From positions 94,270 to 158,269 of the forward strand of contig CAZOPV010000009.1 in the NCBI GenBank assembly GCA_964582085.1: 64,000 nt of DNA, in the 5' to 3' direction. The notes under the pieces are model-generated. The model was not told where the DNA came from. It worked only from the letters and a program-made list of their open reading frames with translations, and searched no databases. The DNA comes from JADGNF01 sp964582085. Lineage in GTDB: Archaea > Thermoproteota > Bathyarchaeia > Bathyarchaeales > Bathycorpusculaceae. Positions 54,410 to 62,470 of this stretch are shown here, one piece after another (positions within the stretch are counted from its first letter, which is position 1; each line of letters starts with the position of its first letter). A program made the position numbers and the translations under genes.

Positions 54410-55483
54410 GTGGCAGATAAAGGTCCTTTGCTCATGACTTCTTGGAGAGCTACCGGGGCTTGTAATGCCCGTTGCATCTACTGCAACGTGGATGCGACTG
54501 GCGCCAAGGCACCGCGTGAATTGACTACTCAAGAGGCGTTTCATCTGGTTGATGAGGTTCACAAGTTTGGGGTGCGTTGGTTTGGTATAAAAGGGGGTGA
54601 GCCGTTGACGCGTCCGGATATTTTTGAAATAGTCAATTATGCTAAGAGCAAGGGGCTTAATGTTTGTTTGTTAACGAATGGTGTTTTTGTTGATGGGTCT
54701 ATTTATGATAATTTAGTTAAAAATCAGGTTTGGACTAGTGTCAGCATTGATGGCCCTGAAGAAGTGAATGATCAATTGCGGGGGAAAGGTTCTTACAAGA
54801 AGGCTGTGGCGGCTATCGAGAAGTTGTCTAAAGGTGGGATACTGAATGGGTTGGCTTGTGCGATAACCACCATTAACTATGAGCATTTGGATCATGTGTG
54901 TGAGTTAGCTGAGAAGTATCGTGCTAATTTTGTTTGGTTTAATCATTTGGTGCCCAGTGGTAGAGCTAAGGAGACTATGCAGTTGGCGCCTTCTCCTGAG
55001 CAGTATGAGTGGGTGCTTAATCATATTTGGGATTTGACTGTTAAGTATGAGGGGAAGTTTGAGATTCATGTACATTGTCCGCATTTTGCTCGGGTTGTGA
55101 AGCAGCGGGGTATACCTGATTTTGATGATTGGTATGAGCGTAAGTTTCATGGTAAATGTACGTATTTTGCTTTTGGTGGGTATGTGAGTGTTACTGAAAA
55201 TGGTGATTTGATACCTTGTTTTTACACGGACCTTTCGCCGACGGAGCATATGCAGTTGGGGAATATTCGGGATAAATCGTTGCAGGAGGCGTGGAAGGAA
55301 GTTAAGGCGTCGCCGTTCTATCGTAGTTTTCAAGATCGTGGTGTGTTGAAGGGGAAGTGTGGGGTTTGTGAGTATCGGGAGATTTGTGGTGGGTGTCGGA
55401 ATCGTGCTTATGCTTATACGGGGGATATGTATGAGTCTGATCCTGCTTGTGTTTATGTACCTGAGAGTTTGCGTGGGAAGTAG
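54410..55483 (+). CDS. Radical-SAM/SPASM enzyme of the AhbC/AhbD/NirJ type
   Basis: 357 residues, GTG start with GGAG eight bases upstream. Radical-SAM barrel with TGACNARCIYCNV (C-x3-C-x2-C), FGIKGGEPLTRPDIF, and a C-terminal SPASM-like region GKCGVCEYREICGGCRNRAYAYTGDMYESDPAC that is typical of heme-pathway enzymes NirJ, AhbC and AhbD. Those convert siroheme-derived porphyrins to heme or heme d1 by radical chemistry. The alternative is a peptide-modifying SPASM maturase, but no small substrate peptide is nearby. It is alone, with no other heme gene in the window. Confidence 0.82.
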   Translation: MADKGPLLMTSWRATGACNARCIYCNVDATGAKAPRELTTQEAFHLVDEVHKFGVRWFGIKGGEPLTRPDIFEIVNYAKSKGLNVCLLTNGVFVDGSIYDNLVKNQVWTSVSIDGPEEVNDQLRGKGSYKKAVAAIEKLSKGGILNGLACAITTINYEHLDHVCELAEKYRANFVWFNHLVPSGRAKETMQLAPSPEQYEWVLNHIWDLTVKYEGKFEIHVHCPHFARVVKQRGIPDFDDWYERKFHGKCTYFAFGGYVSVTENGDLIPCFYTDLSPTEHMQLGNIRDKSLQEAWKEVKASPFYRSFQDRGVLKGKCGVCEYREICGGCRNRAYAYTGDMYESDPACVYVPESLRGK

Positions 55484-55597
55484 GTTGGGTTATTTTTTGG
55501 GGATTTTCTGATGTTTGTTTTTTGTTGAATTTTGTTTTGTGCTTTTTATGTTAAAGCATAAATAGTGTTTGTGTGTTAATTGGGTTTGGTGCTTGTG

Positions 55598-56044
55598 ATG
55601 CCTGTGCCTCAGGTGAGTGTTTTCTTGGATAATAGGCCTGGTTCGCTTTCTGAAGTTATGGAGCATTTGGATAAGAATAAGATTAGGGTGTATGCTTTGT
55701 CGATTGTTGATGCTGGTGAGTTTGGTTTGGTTCGGATGGTGACTGATGATCCTCAGAGGGCTACTGAGATATTGGAGGGTGCGGATTTTAATTTGGCGAA
55801 GTCTAAGAAGAACACTGAGGTTGTTGCTATATTGGTTTCTGAGGAGAAGCCTATTTCGCAGATTACTAGGATTTTGGGTGAGCATGCTTTGAATATTGAG
55901 TATGCGTATTCGTCTGCTGTGCATTTTGATGGTAAATTTGTGTTGGTTTTGAGGCCTAAAGATTTGGTGGAGGCGGAGGGGGCGCTGAGGGATAGCGGTG
56001 TGAATATTTTGTCGCTTGAGGAAATTAGGCAGCATTTTCAGTGA
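55598..56044 (+). CDS. ACT-domain protein (two ACT domains)
   Basis: About 148 residues from ATG 55598 (MPVPQVSVFLDNRPGSL). Two ACT repeats: PQVSVFLDNRPGSLSEVMEHLDKNKIRVYALSI and EVVAILVSEEKPISQITRILGEHALNIEYAYS. ACT domains bind small ligands, mostly amino acids. Stand-alone tandem ACT proteins are regulatory in several archaea. The ligand is not known. In the G+T-rich block. Confidence 0.85.
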   Translation: MPVPQVSVFLDNRPGSLSEVMEHLDKNKIRVYALSIVDAGEFGLVRMVTDDPQRATEILEGADFNLAKSKKNTEVVAILVSEEKPISQITRILGEHALNIEYAYSSAVHFDGKFVLVLRPKDLVEAEGALRDSGVNILSLEEIRQHFQ

Positions 56045-56081
56045 AGGTTTGTGTTGAACAAGAACTGTGGGCGGCTGTTGT

Positions 56082-56624
56082 GTGGATAAAGTTCGTTTTC
56101 TCTTAACAATTATATCGGTAGTTGTGGTTGCGGGTCCTTTAGCGTGGGAGGTTATGGTTTATAAGGATAATCTTTCTGGTTTAATTGTTCCGCCTGAGGT
56201 GACGACTTTTATGGGGTTGACAGGTGAGGATGGTGTTTTTTCGGGTGTTGGGTTTGAGGCTCCTAGGGTTGTGGGCAGTGGTTTTGATGTAAATTCGAGG
56301 ACAGTTGAGGTTATTTTAAATGTTACTAACCCTCTCGATGTGGATTTGAACCTTGAGGTTTTGAATGGTACTTTGGTTTGTAGTGAGCATGATTTTGTTT
56401 TGGGGTTTGTGGGTATAAATGGGGCTGTGGAGTTTTGGGGTAAGCAGAGTACGGTTTTTTCTGTAGTTGGTTCGTGGGTTCCTGATGCTTTAACTCATGT
56501 GGGGTCTAGTCATGTGGGTGAAAATGAGGTTGGGATTGATTTGATTGATGTTTATGTGGAAGTCAATGGGGTTATGGTTAGTTTGGGTGAGAGAATTCAT
56601 TTGGGAGATTTTCCGCTTGTGTAG
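56082..56624 (+). CDS. Membrane-anchored protein with LEA14/WHy-like domain
   Basis: About 180 residues. One N-terminal transmembrane helix (VRFLLTIISVVVVAGPLAWEV) and an ectodomain with VNSRTVEVILNVTNPLDVDLNLEVLNG, a pattern of WHy/LEA14-type domains. It starts at GTG 56082 or 56067; both are in frame. Function not known. It runs 14 bp ahead of the next gene; the two may be an operon. Codon use is strongly T- and G-biased, like its neighbours. Confidence 0.65.
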   Translation: MDKVRFLLTIISVVVVAGPLAWEVMVYKDNLSGLIVPPEVTTFMGLTGEDGVFSGVGFEAPRVVGSGFDVNSRTVEVILNVTNPLDVDLNLEVLNGTLVCSEHDFVLGFVGINGAVEFWGKQSTVFSVVGSWVPDALTHVGSSHVGENEVGIDLIDVYVEVNGVMVSLGERIHLGDFPLV

Positions 56625-56637
56625 GTGATTGGTGGTT

Positions 56638-57204
56638 ATGCGTGAAATTAGTTGGGTAGCGTTGATTGGTGGTGTGTTGACTCTTGTTGTGGTTTTGGTT
56701 TCTGTGTTTGTTCCTTGGTGGCGGTTGTCTGCTGGAGAGAACTTGATTGAATTGGGTGTGTCGCCTTTTGATTTGGATGTTAGTTTGTTGGGTAGGTCTA
56801 TTACCATTGCGGTTGTTGGGGCGTTTAATTTGAGTGCGGTGCTTCTTTTTGTTGTTTCTGGGGTTGTGATGTTGATTTACTCTGTTGTTCCTACGAGGCC
56901 TTATGCGCGGCATCTTGTGGGTTTTGCTTATTCTAAGCCTTTGGCTGTTTTGCTGTCTTTTGTGGTTCTTGTTTTTGGTTTGTCGATGGTGTTGCAGGCG
57001 GTGGCTAAGTTGAGTGTTCCTGTTTGGGGTTCGGCGACTGTTGTTTTGCCGGCGGGTTTTGTTCCTGGTGTGGATTTGAGGGTGAGTTTGGTTGTGACTG
57101 GGTCGTTTCAGTGGTCGTTTTGGTTGGCTGTGTTTGCGTCAGGGGTTTGTGTTGTTGCGAGGTTGTATCATAGAAGGTTTGGTAGGGTTTCGCTTTCTTC
57201 TTAG
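56638..57204 (+). CDS. Integral membrane protein, four helices
   Basis: 188 residues from ATG 56638 with four transmembrane helices (WVALIGGVLTLVVVLVSVFV; AFNLSAVLLFVVSGVVMLIY; KPLAVLLSFVVLVFGLSMVL; FQWSFWLAVFASGVCVVARL). No family recognised. Overlaps the convergent GT2 gene by 4 bp. Likely paired with the preceding membrane-anchored gene. Confidence 0.65.
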   Translation: MREISWVALIGGVLTLVVVLVSVFVPWWRLSAGENLIELGVSPFDLDVSLLGRSITIAVVGAFNLSAVLLFVVSGVVMLIYSVVPTRPYARHLVGFAYSKPLAVLLSFVVLVFGLSMVLQAVAKLSVPVWGSATVVLPAGFVPGVDLRVSLVVTGSFQWSFWLAVFASGVCVVARLYHRRFGRVSLSS

Positions 57205-57860
57205 GGTTTTGTTTGTTTATAGTGTGAGTAAAGAGTTAGGCATTTGAGCAGTGCCCAGAGGATTCTTAGGTTGGCTTTTATGGTGCCGCCGATTCTGGGT
57301 TTTTGTCTTCTTGGTGGGGCTGTGTAGGTTATTTGGCCGATTTTTAGGTGGTTTTTTTTGGCTGTGATGAGGAATTCGGCGCCGAATGTTTCTCCGCCGT
57401 GCCATTTTAGGAGGGGTATGACTGTTTTTTTGAATGCGCGGTAGTTGGAGAATGTGTCGGTGACGCCTAAGAGTTTGCCTAGTGTTTTTGAGGCGAGTTT
57501 TTCTGAGATGCGGGGGAGTTTTGTGCGTGAGGCTATGGTGATGCCGAATTTGCTGGTTAGGGTGGCGAGTTGTGGGATGTGTTTTGGGTCGTTTTCTAGG
57601 TCTGCGTCTATGGTGATTATGGTGGGGTATTTGGCGAGTTGCATGCCGTCGAGTAGGCCTTTGGTTTGTCCTTGTCTTGGTTTGGTTATGGCGATGTCGG
57701 CGTGTTGTTTTGCTATGTGTATGGTGCCGTCGGTTGAGTTGTCGTCGATTATGATTATTTCGTGTGGGTAGTTTTTGAGTACTTGGTGGATTTTTGTGAT
57801 TAGGGGTTGGATGTTTTCTTTTTCGTTCCAGGTGGTTGTGACTACTGAGATGCTTTGCAT
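57201..57860 (-). CDS. Polyprenol-phosphate mannosyltransferase-like GT2
   Basis: 219 residues, GT-A fold: SISVVTTTWNEKENIQPLI, IIIIDDNSTDGT and IDADLENDPKHIPQL (DxD-type site). No C-terminal membrane domain, so like the short dolichol-phosphate-mannose synthase form. It probably makes a dolichyl-phosphate sugar for N-glycosylation. Co-directional with and 37 bp downstream of the flippase, forming a glycan-export unit. Its codons avoid G and T to an unusual degree because the coding strand here is the A+C-rich one. Confidence 0.9.
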   Translation of the reverse strand: MQSISVVTTTWNEKENIQPLITKIHQVLKNYPHEIIIIDDNSTDGTIHIAKQHADIAITKPRQGQTKGLLDGMQLAKYPTIITIDADLENDPKHIPQLATLTSKFGITIASRTKLPRISEKLASKTLGKLLGVTDTFSNYRAFKKTVIPLLKWHGGETFGAEFLITAKKNHLKIGQITYTAPPRRQKPRIGGTIKANLRILWALLKCLTLYSHYKQTKP

Positions 57861-57897
57861 GTTGTTTTTTTCGCCTTTTTTTGTGTGGTTTGTTTGG

Positions 57898-59478
57898 TTA
57901 GAGTTTGAGTGTGTCTATGAGTTTTTCAATTATTTTTAGGGTGAGGTTTGTGATTTTTTGTATGGGGCGTATGGCGCTGAGCATTTCACGTAAGCTTGCG
58001 ATGTCTGTTTTGTTTATTGTTCTGGTTATGACTGCGGTGAGTGGGAAGATGATTATGAATGTTATTACGCCTATGGTTAGTCTTAGCCAGCTTGGGAGGG
58101 GTAGGATGGTGGCTGTGGCGTAGGTGGGGATGGCTGCTGTTGCTGATGTGATGAGGATTTTTGTTGATGCTTTCCAGTCTATGTTTACGTTGTAGTTCTT
58201 TTTGATCCAGTGTATGCTTATGAAGAGGCTTGGGAGTGAGGAGACTAGTGTGGTTGTTATGAGGCCTATGACGCCGAAGTGCATGATGAGGAGTGTGCCC
58301 ATGGGGAATCCGATGGTGGCGGTTATGATTGCTAGTTTTAGGTTGTATTTTGTGTCGCCTTGGGCGTTGATGAGGTTGCCTGTGCTGAGGCTGCCGAATG
58401 CTGTGTAGAGGTATGTTATGGAGAGTAGTGTTAGGAATAGGGGTGCTGTGGTGTAGGTGTCGTGGAAGAGTGTTGTGACGGCTGGTTCGGAGAGTGCCAT
58501 GACTATGGTTGTTGGTGGGACTACGAAGAGTGTTGCCCATTTGATGGAGTTTTGGAAGACGGTTTGTAGGGCTTGGTTGTCTTTTTTGTGGTCTAGTTTG
58601 GAGAATGCTGGTAGGAGCATGGTTGTTATTGGGGTGGCGAAGAATGTTATGAGGACTGAGAATGTGGTTGCTATGCCGAAGTTGCCTATGGTTGCGTTTT
58701 CGGCGACGTAGATGGGGAGGAGGAATGCGAAGAATTGGGTTTGGAAGCCGAGGATGATGTTTGCTAGGGAGAGTGGGATGCCGTATTGGAGCATGGTTTG
58801 TAGGTATGCTTTGAGGTGTAGTTGGTTGATTTGTGGTTTGGGTAGGTTTTTGTATATGGGGTATAGGAGGAGTATGCCTGTGGTGCCTGCGATGAGGAGG
58901 GCTGTGGTGTAGCCGATTATGGCGCCTGTTGTGCCTTGGCCTAGTATGACTAGGGCGATGACGAGGGTTGTTTTGATGGTTGCTTGGAAGATGAGCATGA
59001 TGCTGTTGCGGGTTAGTTTTTCGATGCCTACGAATGTTGCTGTGGCTGCGTTGATGAGGCCGTTTGCTAGGATTGTGATTGCTGCTAGTTGGATGAGGGG
59101 TGTGGTTTCTGGGCGGTTGAATGCTGTTGTGGCTATGGTGTTTGCGGTTGTGTAGAGTATGGTTGAGAGTAGGGTGCCGGTGATGAGTTCGAAGGTTATG
59201 CCTGCTGTGATGATGCTGCGGATTTCGTTGGTTCGGTTTTCTGCGCGGAATTGTGCTGTGTATCGTGTCATGGCGGTGTTGATGCCCCAGTCTCTGAATA
59301 TGCTGATGAGTGATGGGGCTGTTAGGATGATGGTGTAGAGGCCGTATTGGTTTGAGCCTAGGAGGTTGGCGATGAAGATGGTGCCTATGGAGGAGATGAG
59401 GGTTGAGGTTATGATGCCCCAGAGTAGGTGGAAGCTGCCTGTGGCTGAGGTTTTGGCTATGTCTGTTGGGTTGTTCAT
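57898..59478 (-). CDS. Polysaccharide/oligosaccharide flippase (Wzx/RfbX-like)
   Basis: 526 residues with about 12-14 transmembrane helices. MATE/Wzx-like MVF superfamily: the N-terminal SFHLLWGIITSTLISSIGTIFIANLLGSNQYGLY and the central YGIPLSLANIILGFQTQFFAFLLPIYV are family-like. It flips lipid-linked glycans across the membrane for surface glycosylation. The first gene of a two-gene unit with the GT2. The leader region upstream is a 218-nt G/T-only tract on the plus strand, so the leader of its mRNA would be almost pure A and C. Confidence 0.88.
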   Translation of the reverse strand: MNNPTDIAKTSATGSFHLLWGIITSTLISSIGTIFIANLLGSNQYGLYTIILTAPSLISIFRDWGINTAMTRYTAQFRAENRTNEIRSIITAGITFELITGTLLSTILYTTANTIATTAFNRPETTPLIQLAAITILANGLINAATATFVGIEKLTRNSIMLIFQATIKTTLVIALVILGQGTTGAIIGYTTALLIAGTTGILLLYPIYKNLPKPQINQLHLKAYLQTMLQYGIPLSLANIILGFQTQFFAFLLPIYVAENATIGNFGIATTFSVLITFFATPITTMLLPAFSKLDHKKDNQALQTVFQNSIKWATLFVVPPTTIVMALSEPAVTTLFHDTYTTAPLFLTLLSITYLYTAFGSLSTGNLINAQGDTKYNLKLAIITATIGFPMGTLLIMHFGVIGLITTTLVSSLPSLFISIHWIKKNYNVNIDWKASTKILITSATAAIPTYATATILPLPSWLRLTIGVITFIIIFPLTAVITRTINKTDIASLREMLSAIRPIQKITNLTLKIIEKLIDTLKL

Positions 59479-60120
59479 GTTGGTGTTTTGTCCTGTTTTT
59501 TGTTTTGTTGTGTTGTTGTGTGTTTTTTGTGTTATGTGGTGTGTGGTTGTGTTTATGGTTTTTGTTTTTGTGTTGTTGTGGTGGTTTTTGTTTTGGGTTT
59601 GGTTTTTGTTTGTTTTTTGGGTTGGTTTTGGGTTTTTGGTTGTGTTTTTTGGTTTTTTGGTTGTGGGTTGTTGTGGTTGGTTGGGTTTTGTTGGGTGTGG
59701 TTTGTTGTTGTAGGGGTGGGTGGGTGTCTGTGTTGTTGGGTGCTGGTGGTAGGTTGTTTGGGAGATATGTTAGGGATTATTTGGTGGGGTGGGGTAAGAT
59801 TCTGAATGTGTTGTTGGGGGAGAGTGTTTGAGTTTTGTTCTCTGAGGTTGCCTCGGTTTGTTGGGTCTCCGCTGTTGTTTTGAGAGTGTTTTGTTGATTA
59901 AGTTTGGGTGGTGGTGTTTAGGTTGCTGTTTTCTTTTTTGTGGGCTCTTGCTTGGGGCTCACGTTTGTGCTGTGACCTATTAAAAAGTAAGTGCTGAAAT
60001 GGTTTTCTAGTTTTGTAGAGAGTGCTGTGTTAAAGTGAAAATTTGGCTAATAATTATATTTGTTGGGGGATTTGTGCGTTTTGGCAAAATATGGTTGAAG
60101 TGGGGTTGGAGTGATGGTGT
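59479..60120. other. Intergenic region, G/T-dominated
   Basis: 640 bp between flippase and PIN gene. The left third is almost pure G and T on the plus strand, giving many spurious plus-strand frames without real gene character. Past 59735 it is G-rich, with several GGGG and GGG runs (for example GGGGTGGGTGGG near 59713-59724) that could stack as a quadruplex. Toward 60000 the composition returns to normal. No gene, tRNA or repeat unit recognised. Confidence 0.6.
59556..59711 (+). repeat. 156-nt tract with only G and T on the plus strand
   Basis: Read base by base, 59556 to 59711 contains no A and no C. Extending left to 59494 gives 218 nt with two A (59534, 59555) and no C. It is not a simple tandem repeat: runs of T (up to 6) and G (up to 3) alternate irregularly. 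Confidence 0.9.
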
Positions 60121-60540
60121 TCATGTGAAACTTGGGAAAAATTTTCTATGTGTAAGTATTTTGGTTTTCTTAAATTTGCCAAGTTCAAGGAGATGCTTGT
60201 CTCCGGATATGATAATTTCTGCGCTTGCTGCCAAGGCGCATTCTAGTATTTTGTTATCTGCTTGGTCTTCGTTTACTACGTTTAACTTCACCTTAGGCTC
60301 AACTATCTTGGAGTTCGCTGCGATGGCGTGTAAAATTTCTTTTTGATCTATGTCGTTTTTTCTGAGGATGTCAGCGATTTTTGGGTACAGGAGAGCTTTG
60401 GATATTTCCAGCATAACGTCTTTGCTGACATATATGGTTAGCTTTTGCTTTACTTGTAAGAATTCGTCGTTGAGTGTCTTTTGCAGGGTGATTGAAATCC
60501 AGATGTTTGTGTCGAAGACTACTTTGACTTTCTTACCCAA
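60121..60540 (-). CDS. PIN-domain toxin (VapC-like)
   Basis: 139 residues with a PIN-domain nuclease fold. Acidic residues are in the expected places: KVVFDTNIWISI (D10), ISKALLYPKIADIL, VVNEDQADNKILECALAASAEIIISGDKHLL. Predicted to cut RNA, as VapC-type toxins do. It starts within the 3' end of the AbrB gene (22-bp overlap), so it is a toxin-antitoxin pair. Confidence 0.85.
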   Translation of the reverse strand: MGKKVKVVFDTNIWISITLQKTLNDEFLQVKQKLTIYVSKDVMLEISKALLYPKIADILRKNDIDQKEILHAIAANSKIVEPKVKLNVVNEDQADNKILECALAASAEIIISGDKHLLELGKFKKTKILTHRKFFPSFT

Positions 60541-60776
60541 TCGATTGCCTCAGCCACGATCTCGTCAACGTTGATTGTGCGGGTTGATTTTTCAAGTTTG
60601 TGAGCTATGTCTTCTATGGATAACTCTCCGGTTTTTCTAAGCAGTATATCTCCGTCACAGGTTAGTACTAGAAGCTTCTCGCCGCCCTTAACTCCCAGTT
60701 TCCTGCGGATCTCTCTGGGAATTACAATTTGGCCCTTAGACGAAACTTTAATGATGTCTTCAATTTGCTCTGTCAT
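60519..60776 (-). CDS. AbrB/SpoVT-type antitoxin
   Basis: 85 residues from ATG 60776. Swapped-hairpin AbrB domain (IIKVSSKGQIVIPREIRRKLGVKGGEKLLVL) and a C-terminal tail (TINVDEIVAEAIDWVRKS) that should neutralise the PIN toxin. The antitoxin gene comes first and overlaps the toxin by 22 bp. A longer frame to 60824 adds non-family residues. A TATA-like region lies just upstream (about 60795-60815). Confidence 0.85.
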   Translation of the reverse strand: MTEQIEDIIKVSSKGQIVIPREIRRKLGVKGGEKLLVLTCDGDILLRKTGELSIEDIAHKLEKSTRTINVDEIVAEAIDWVRKSK

Positions 60777-60840
60777 AAACGTACATAATTTCCTATAAGT
60801 AAATAAATTTTTACTTTTCTCCAAAGGCGCAGTAGCTCCA

Positions 60841-60882
60841 AGCTTGATTTCTCGATCAAGCTAAAGTACTCCGAAATTTCGG
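60841..60882. promoter_or_regulatory. Hairpin and perfect 12-bp palindrome upstream of the toxin-antitoxin pair
   Basis: AGCTTGAT-TTCTCG-ATCAAGCT (60841-60862) is an 8-bp stem with a 6-nt loop. It is followed by CCGAAATTTCGG (60871-60882), a perfect 12-bp palindrome. Both lie 65-106 bp upstream of the AbrB start. They could be regulator sites or a terminator for the decayed gene to the right. Confidence 0.5.
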
Positions 60883-61009
60883 CGCCAGCAAGGAAATCCT
60901 AGGCAGTCTTCGCAAGCATTTCCCAGATGCACAAACATTCATTGAAGATGATTGTAAATACAGGTTTGACCCCGCCAATTTTAAGCCGTTCAGGAAACGC
61001 AAATCAAGC

Positions 61010-61570
61010 TTATTTTGGTGAAATACTCCTAAATTGAGGTTGGTGAGGCTGCTGGGGTTTGCTCCAAAAAAGATACACTTTTGTCTGCGTTAGCATCCCA
61101 ACAAGCTTTATGAGCTTCGCCGTTTTTGTGGCATCAGCATCTTCAAGGCACCTTACGTAATCGGCTGTTTTGCCGAATGGTTGGTGTCTGCTTATCGCGA
61201 ACTCTTTTCGGAAGCGCGGATACGTGTTTTTGATGAAGGCTTCTTTGAGCTGAGCGGGTTCTGCTGGCTTGAGCTGTCTGTTTTTCCAGCCCGTGGCGTT
61301 CACTGCCAAGAAGAGGCAGGTTGAAGCCAAACTGAACGAGAATATTGCTTATTTTCTGCACGTTCTCGAGCGGTTTCTGTTCTACTATTTTCTGGAGTCC
61401 TGCTCTTTCGGCAAATTGGTTGTATTTTGCCATAGCAGCGACCATTTCCGCGTATGGAGTCCCAACCAACGGCAACGTTTCACGAATTAGCTTGGAGCCT
61501 ACGCCTATTGTCCGATATTTAGGATAGATAACCACTTCATATGTGCTCCTAGGAAGCAGTAATTCAATCT
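61010..61570 (-). pseudogene. Truncated, frameshifted GNAT-type (ABC-ATPase-associated) gene
   Basis: The first frame (to about 61143) reads IELLLPRSTYEVVIYPKYRTIGVGSKLIRETLPLVGTPYAEMVAAMAKYN, a GNAT acetyltransferase-like block found in archaeal ABC-ATPase-linked proteins. A second frame continues NATGWKNRQLKPAEPAQLKEAF ... KTADYVRCLEDADATKTAKLIKLVGML to 61010. There is no N-terminal part: sequence to the right is the AbiEii gene. So the gene was cut and frameshifted, probably by the island insertion. Confidence 0.55.
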
Positions 61571-62470
61571 CTAAGCCCGGTTAATGATTTCTGAGAATCT
61601 TTTAGGCACTTGTTTCAGGAACAAATCAAAGTCTTCTGGTGGCTGAACCACAAACAAGCTTCGCTCGAACGGTTCCTCCAAAACAGACGACAACTCAAAA
61701 GAGGCTCTGTTCCTCTCCAGGTTAACACGGTACCTGCTAAAGTTCAAACACGAACGAATTTTCGCCAAAGCTTGCTCTCTTAGGTCTTCAATCTTGTAGC
61801 CTGATTTCTCAAGCACATACAGGTCGTAAAAATCACGCAGCTTTTGACCACGCCTAGTAAGCACAGCCCTGACTTTTTCACACAAAATTTCTTTTTCACT
61901 ATACGCCTGCACGTTAAACTGCTTATAGACGCTCAATTCCTCTGCAAAATATGCTTGGTCATCCTTTGACAACATAGCGCCATCCAACAACGTCTTAACC
62001 GTAACAGTCTTAGTCGGAAAAAGAATTTCATCAACAAAATTAACTTGGATTTTAGTGAACTCTGAAGCCTTCCACAACTTGTACGTCACCGTCCTGCAGC
62101 CGCCCCCAAACTCAAAATACCTCGTGTTTTCAAGCTCTTTTTTGAATTCTAAACCAAGTTTTTGGGCAGCCTGCTCCAACAAGACACCTACCTTTGCAGT
62201 TTCTTCCAGCAGACGCTTCCGCAACCCATGCTTCCCCAAAGCAGCCCAAACGGCTTGGTTCCTCCAAGTAAAATCCAAATCAACGCTAAACCGATAATAA
62301 CCAAAATAACATTTAACTAGACAACTTCCACCCTTAAACAAATAATTCTCAAAAAAATCCCCTGAACCACACAAATCTCTAAGAATCCTATGAATAATTA
62401 TATCCTTCTCTATCAAGAGAGGCTTGGCCACCCCTGACTTTTCAGCCACAAACGAAACAAACTCAGACAA
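61571..62470 (-). CDS. AbiEii-like nucleotidyltransferase toxin
   Basis: 299 residues. AbiEii/AbiGii family: LFKGGSCLVKCYF...YRFSVDLDFTWR carries the GSxxL/DxD nucleotidyltransferase motif (GGS plus DLDF), with a C-terminal KVRAVLTRRGQKLRDFYDLYVLE block. In bacteria AbiEii is a type IV toxin acting as a nucleotidyltransferase, and AbiEi the antitoxin. Overlaps AbiEi by 8 bp at the start, in the usual antitoxin-toxin order. Confidence 0.88.
   Translation of the reverse strand: MSEFVSFVAEKSGVAKPLLIEKDIIIHRILRDLCGSGDFFENYLFKGGSCLVKCYFGYYRFSVDLDFTWRNQAVWAALGKHGLRKRLLEETAKVGVLLEQAAQKLGLEFKKELENTRYFEFGGGCRTVTYKLWKASEFTKIQVNFVDEILFPTKTVTVKTLLDGAMLSKDDQAYFAEELSVYKQFNVQAYSEKEILCEKVRAVLTRRGQKLRDFYDLYVLEKSGYKIEDLREQALAKIRSCLNFSRYRVNLERNRASFELSSVLEEPFERSLFVVQPPEDFDLFLKQVPKRFSEIINRA

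Noticed and set aside
59713..59830. G-rich region as a telomere- or quadruplex-type element
   Set aside because: G runs are irregular with long loops; only one short GGGGTGGGTGGG core, so I note it without calling a structure.
59366..59831. Several long plus-strand frames rich in Val, Phe, Leu, Trp and Gly
   Set aside because: They arise only because the G/T-only tract has few stops on the plus strand; no start context and no domain.
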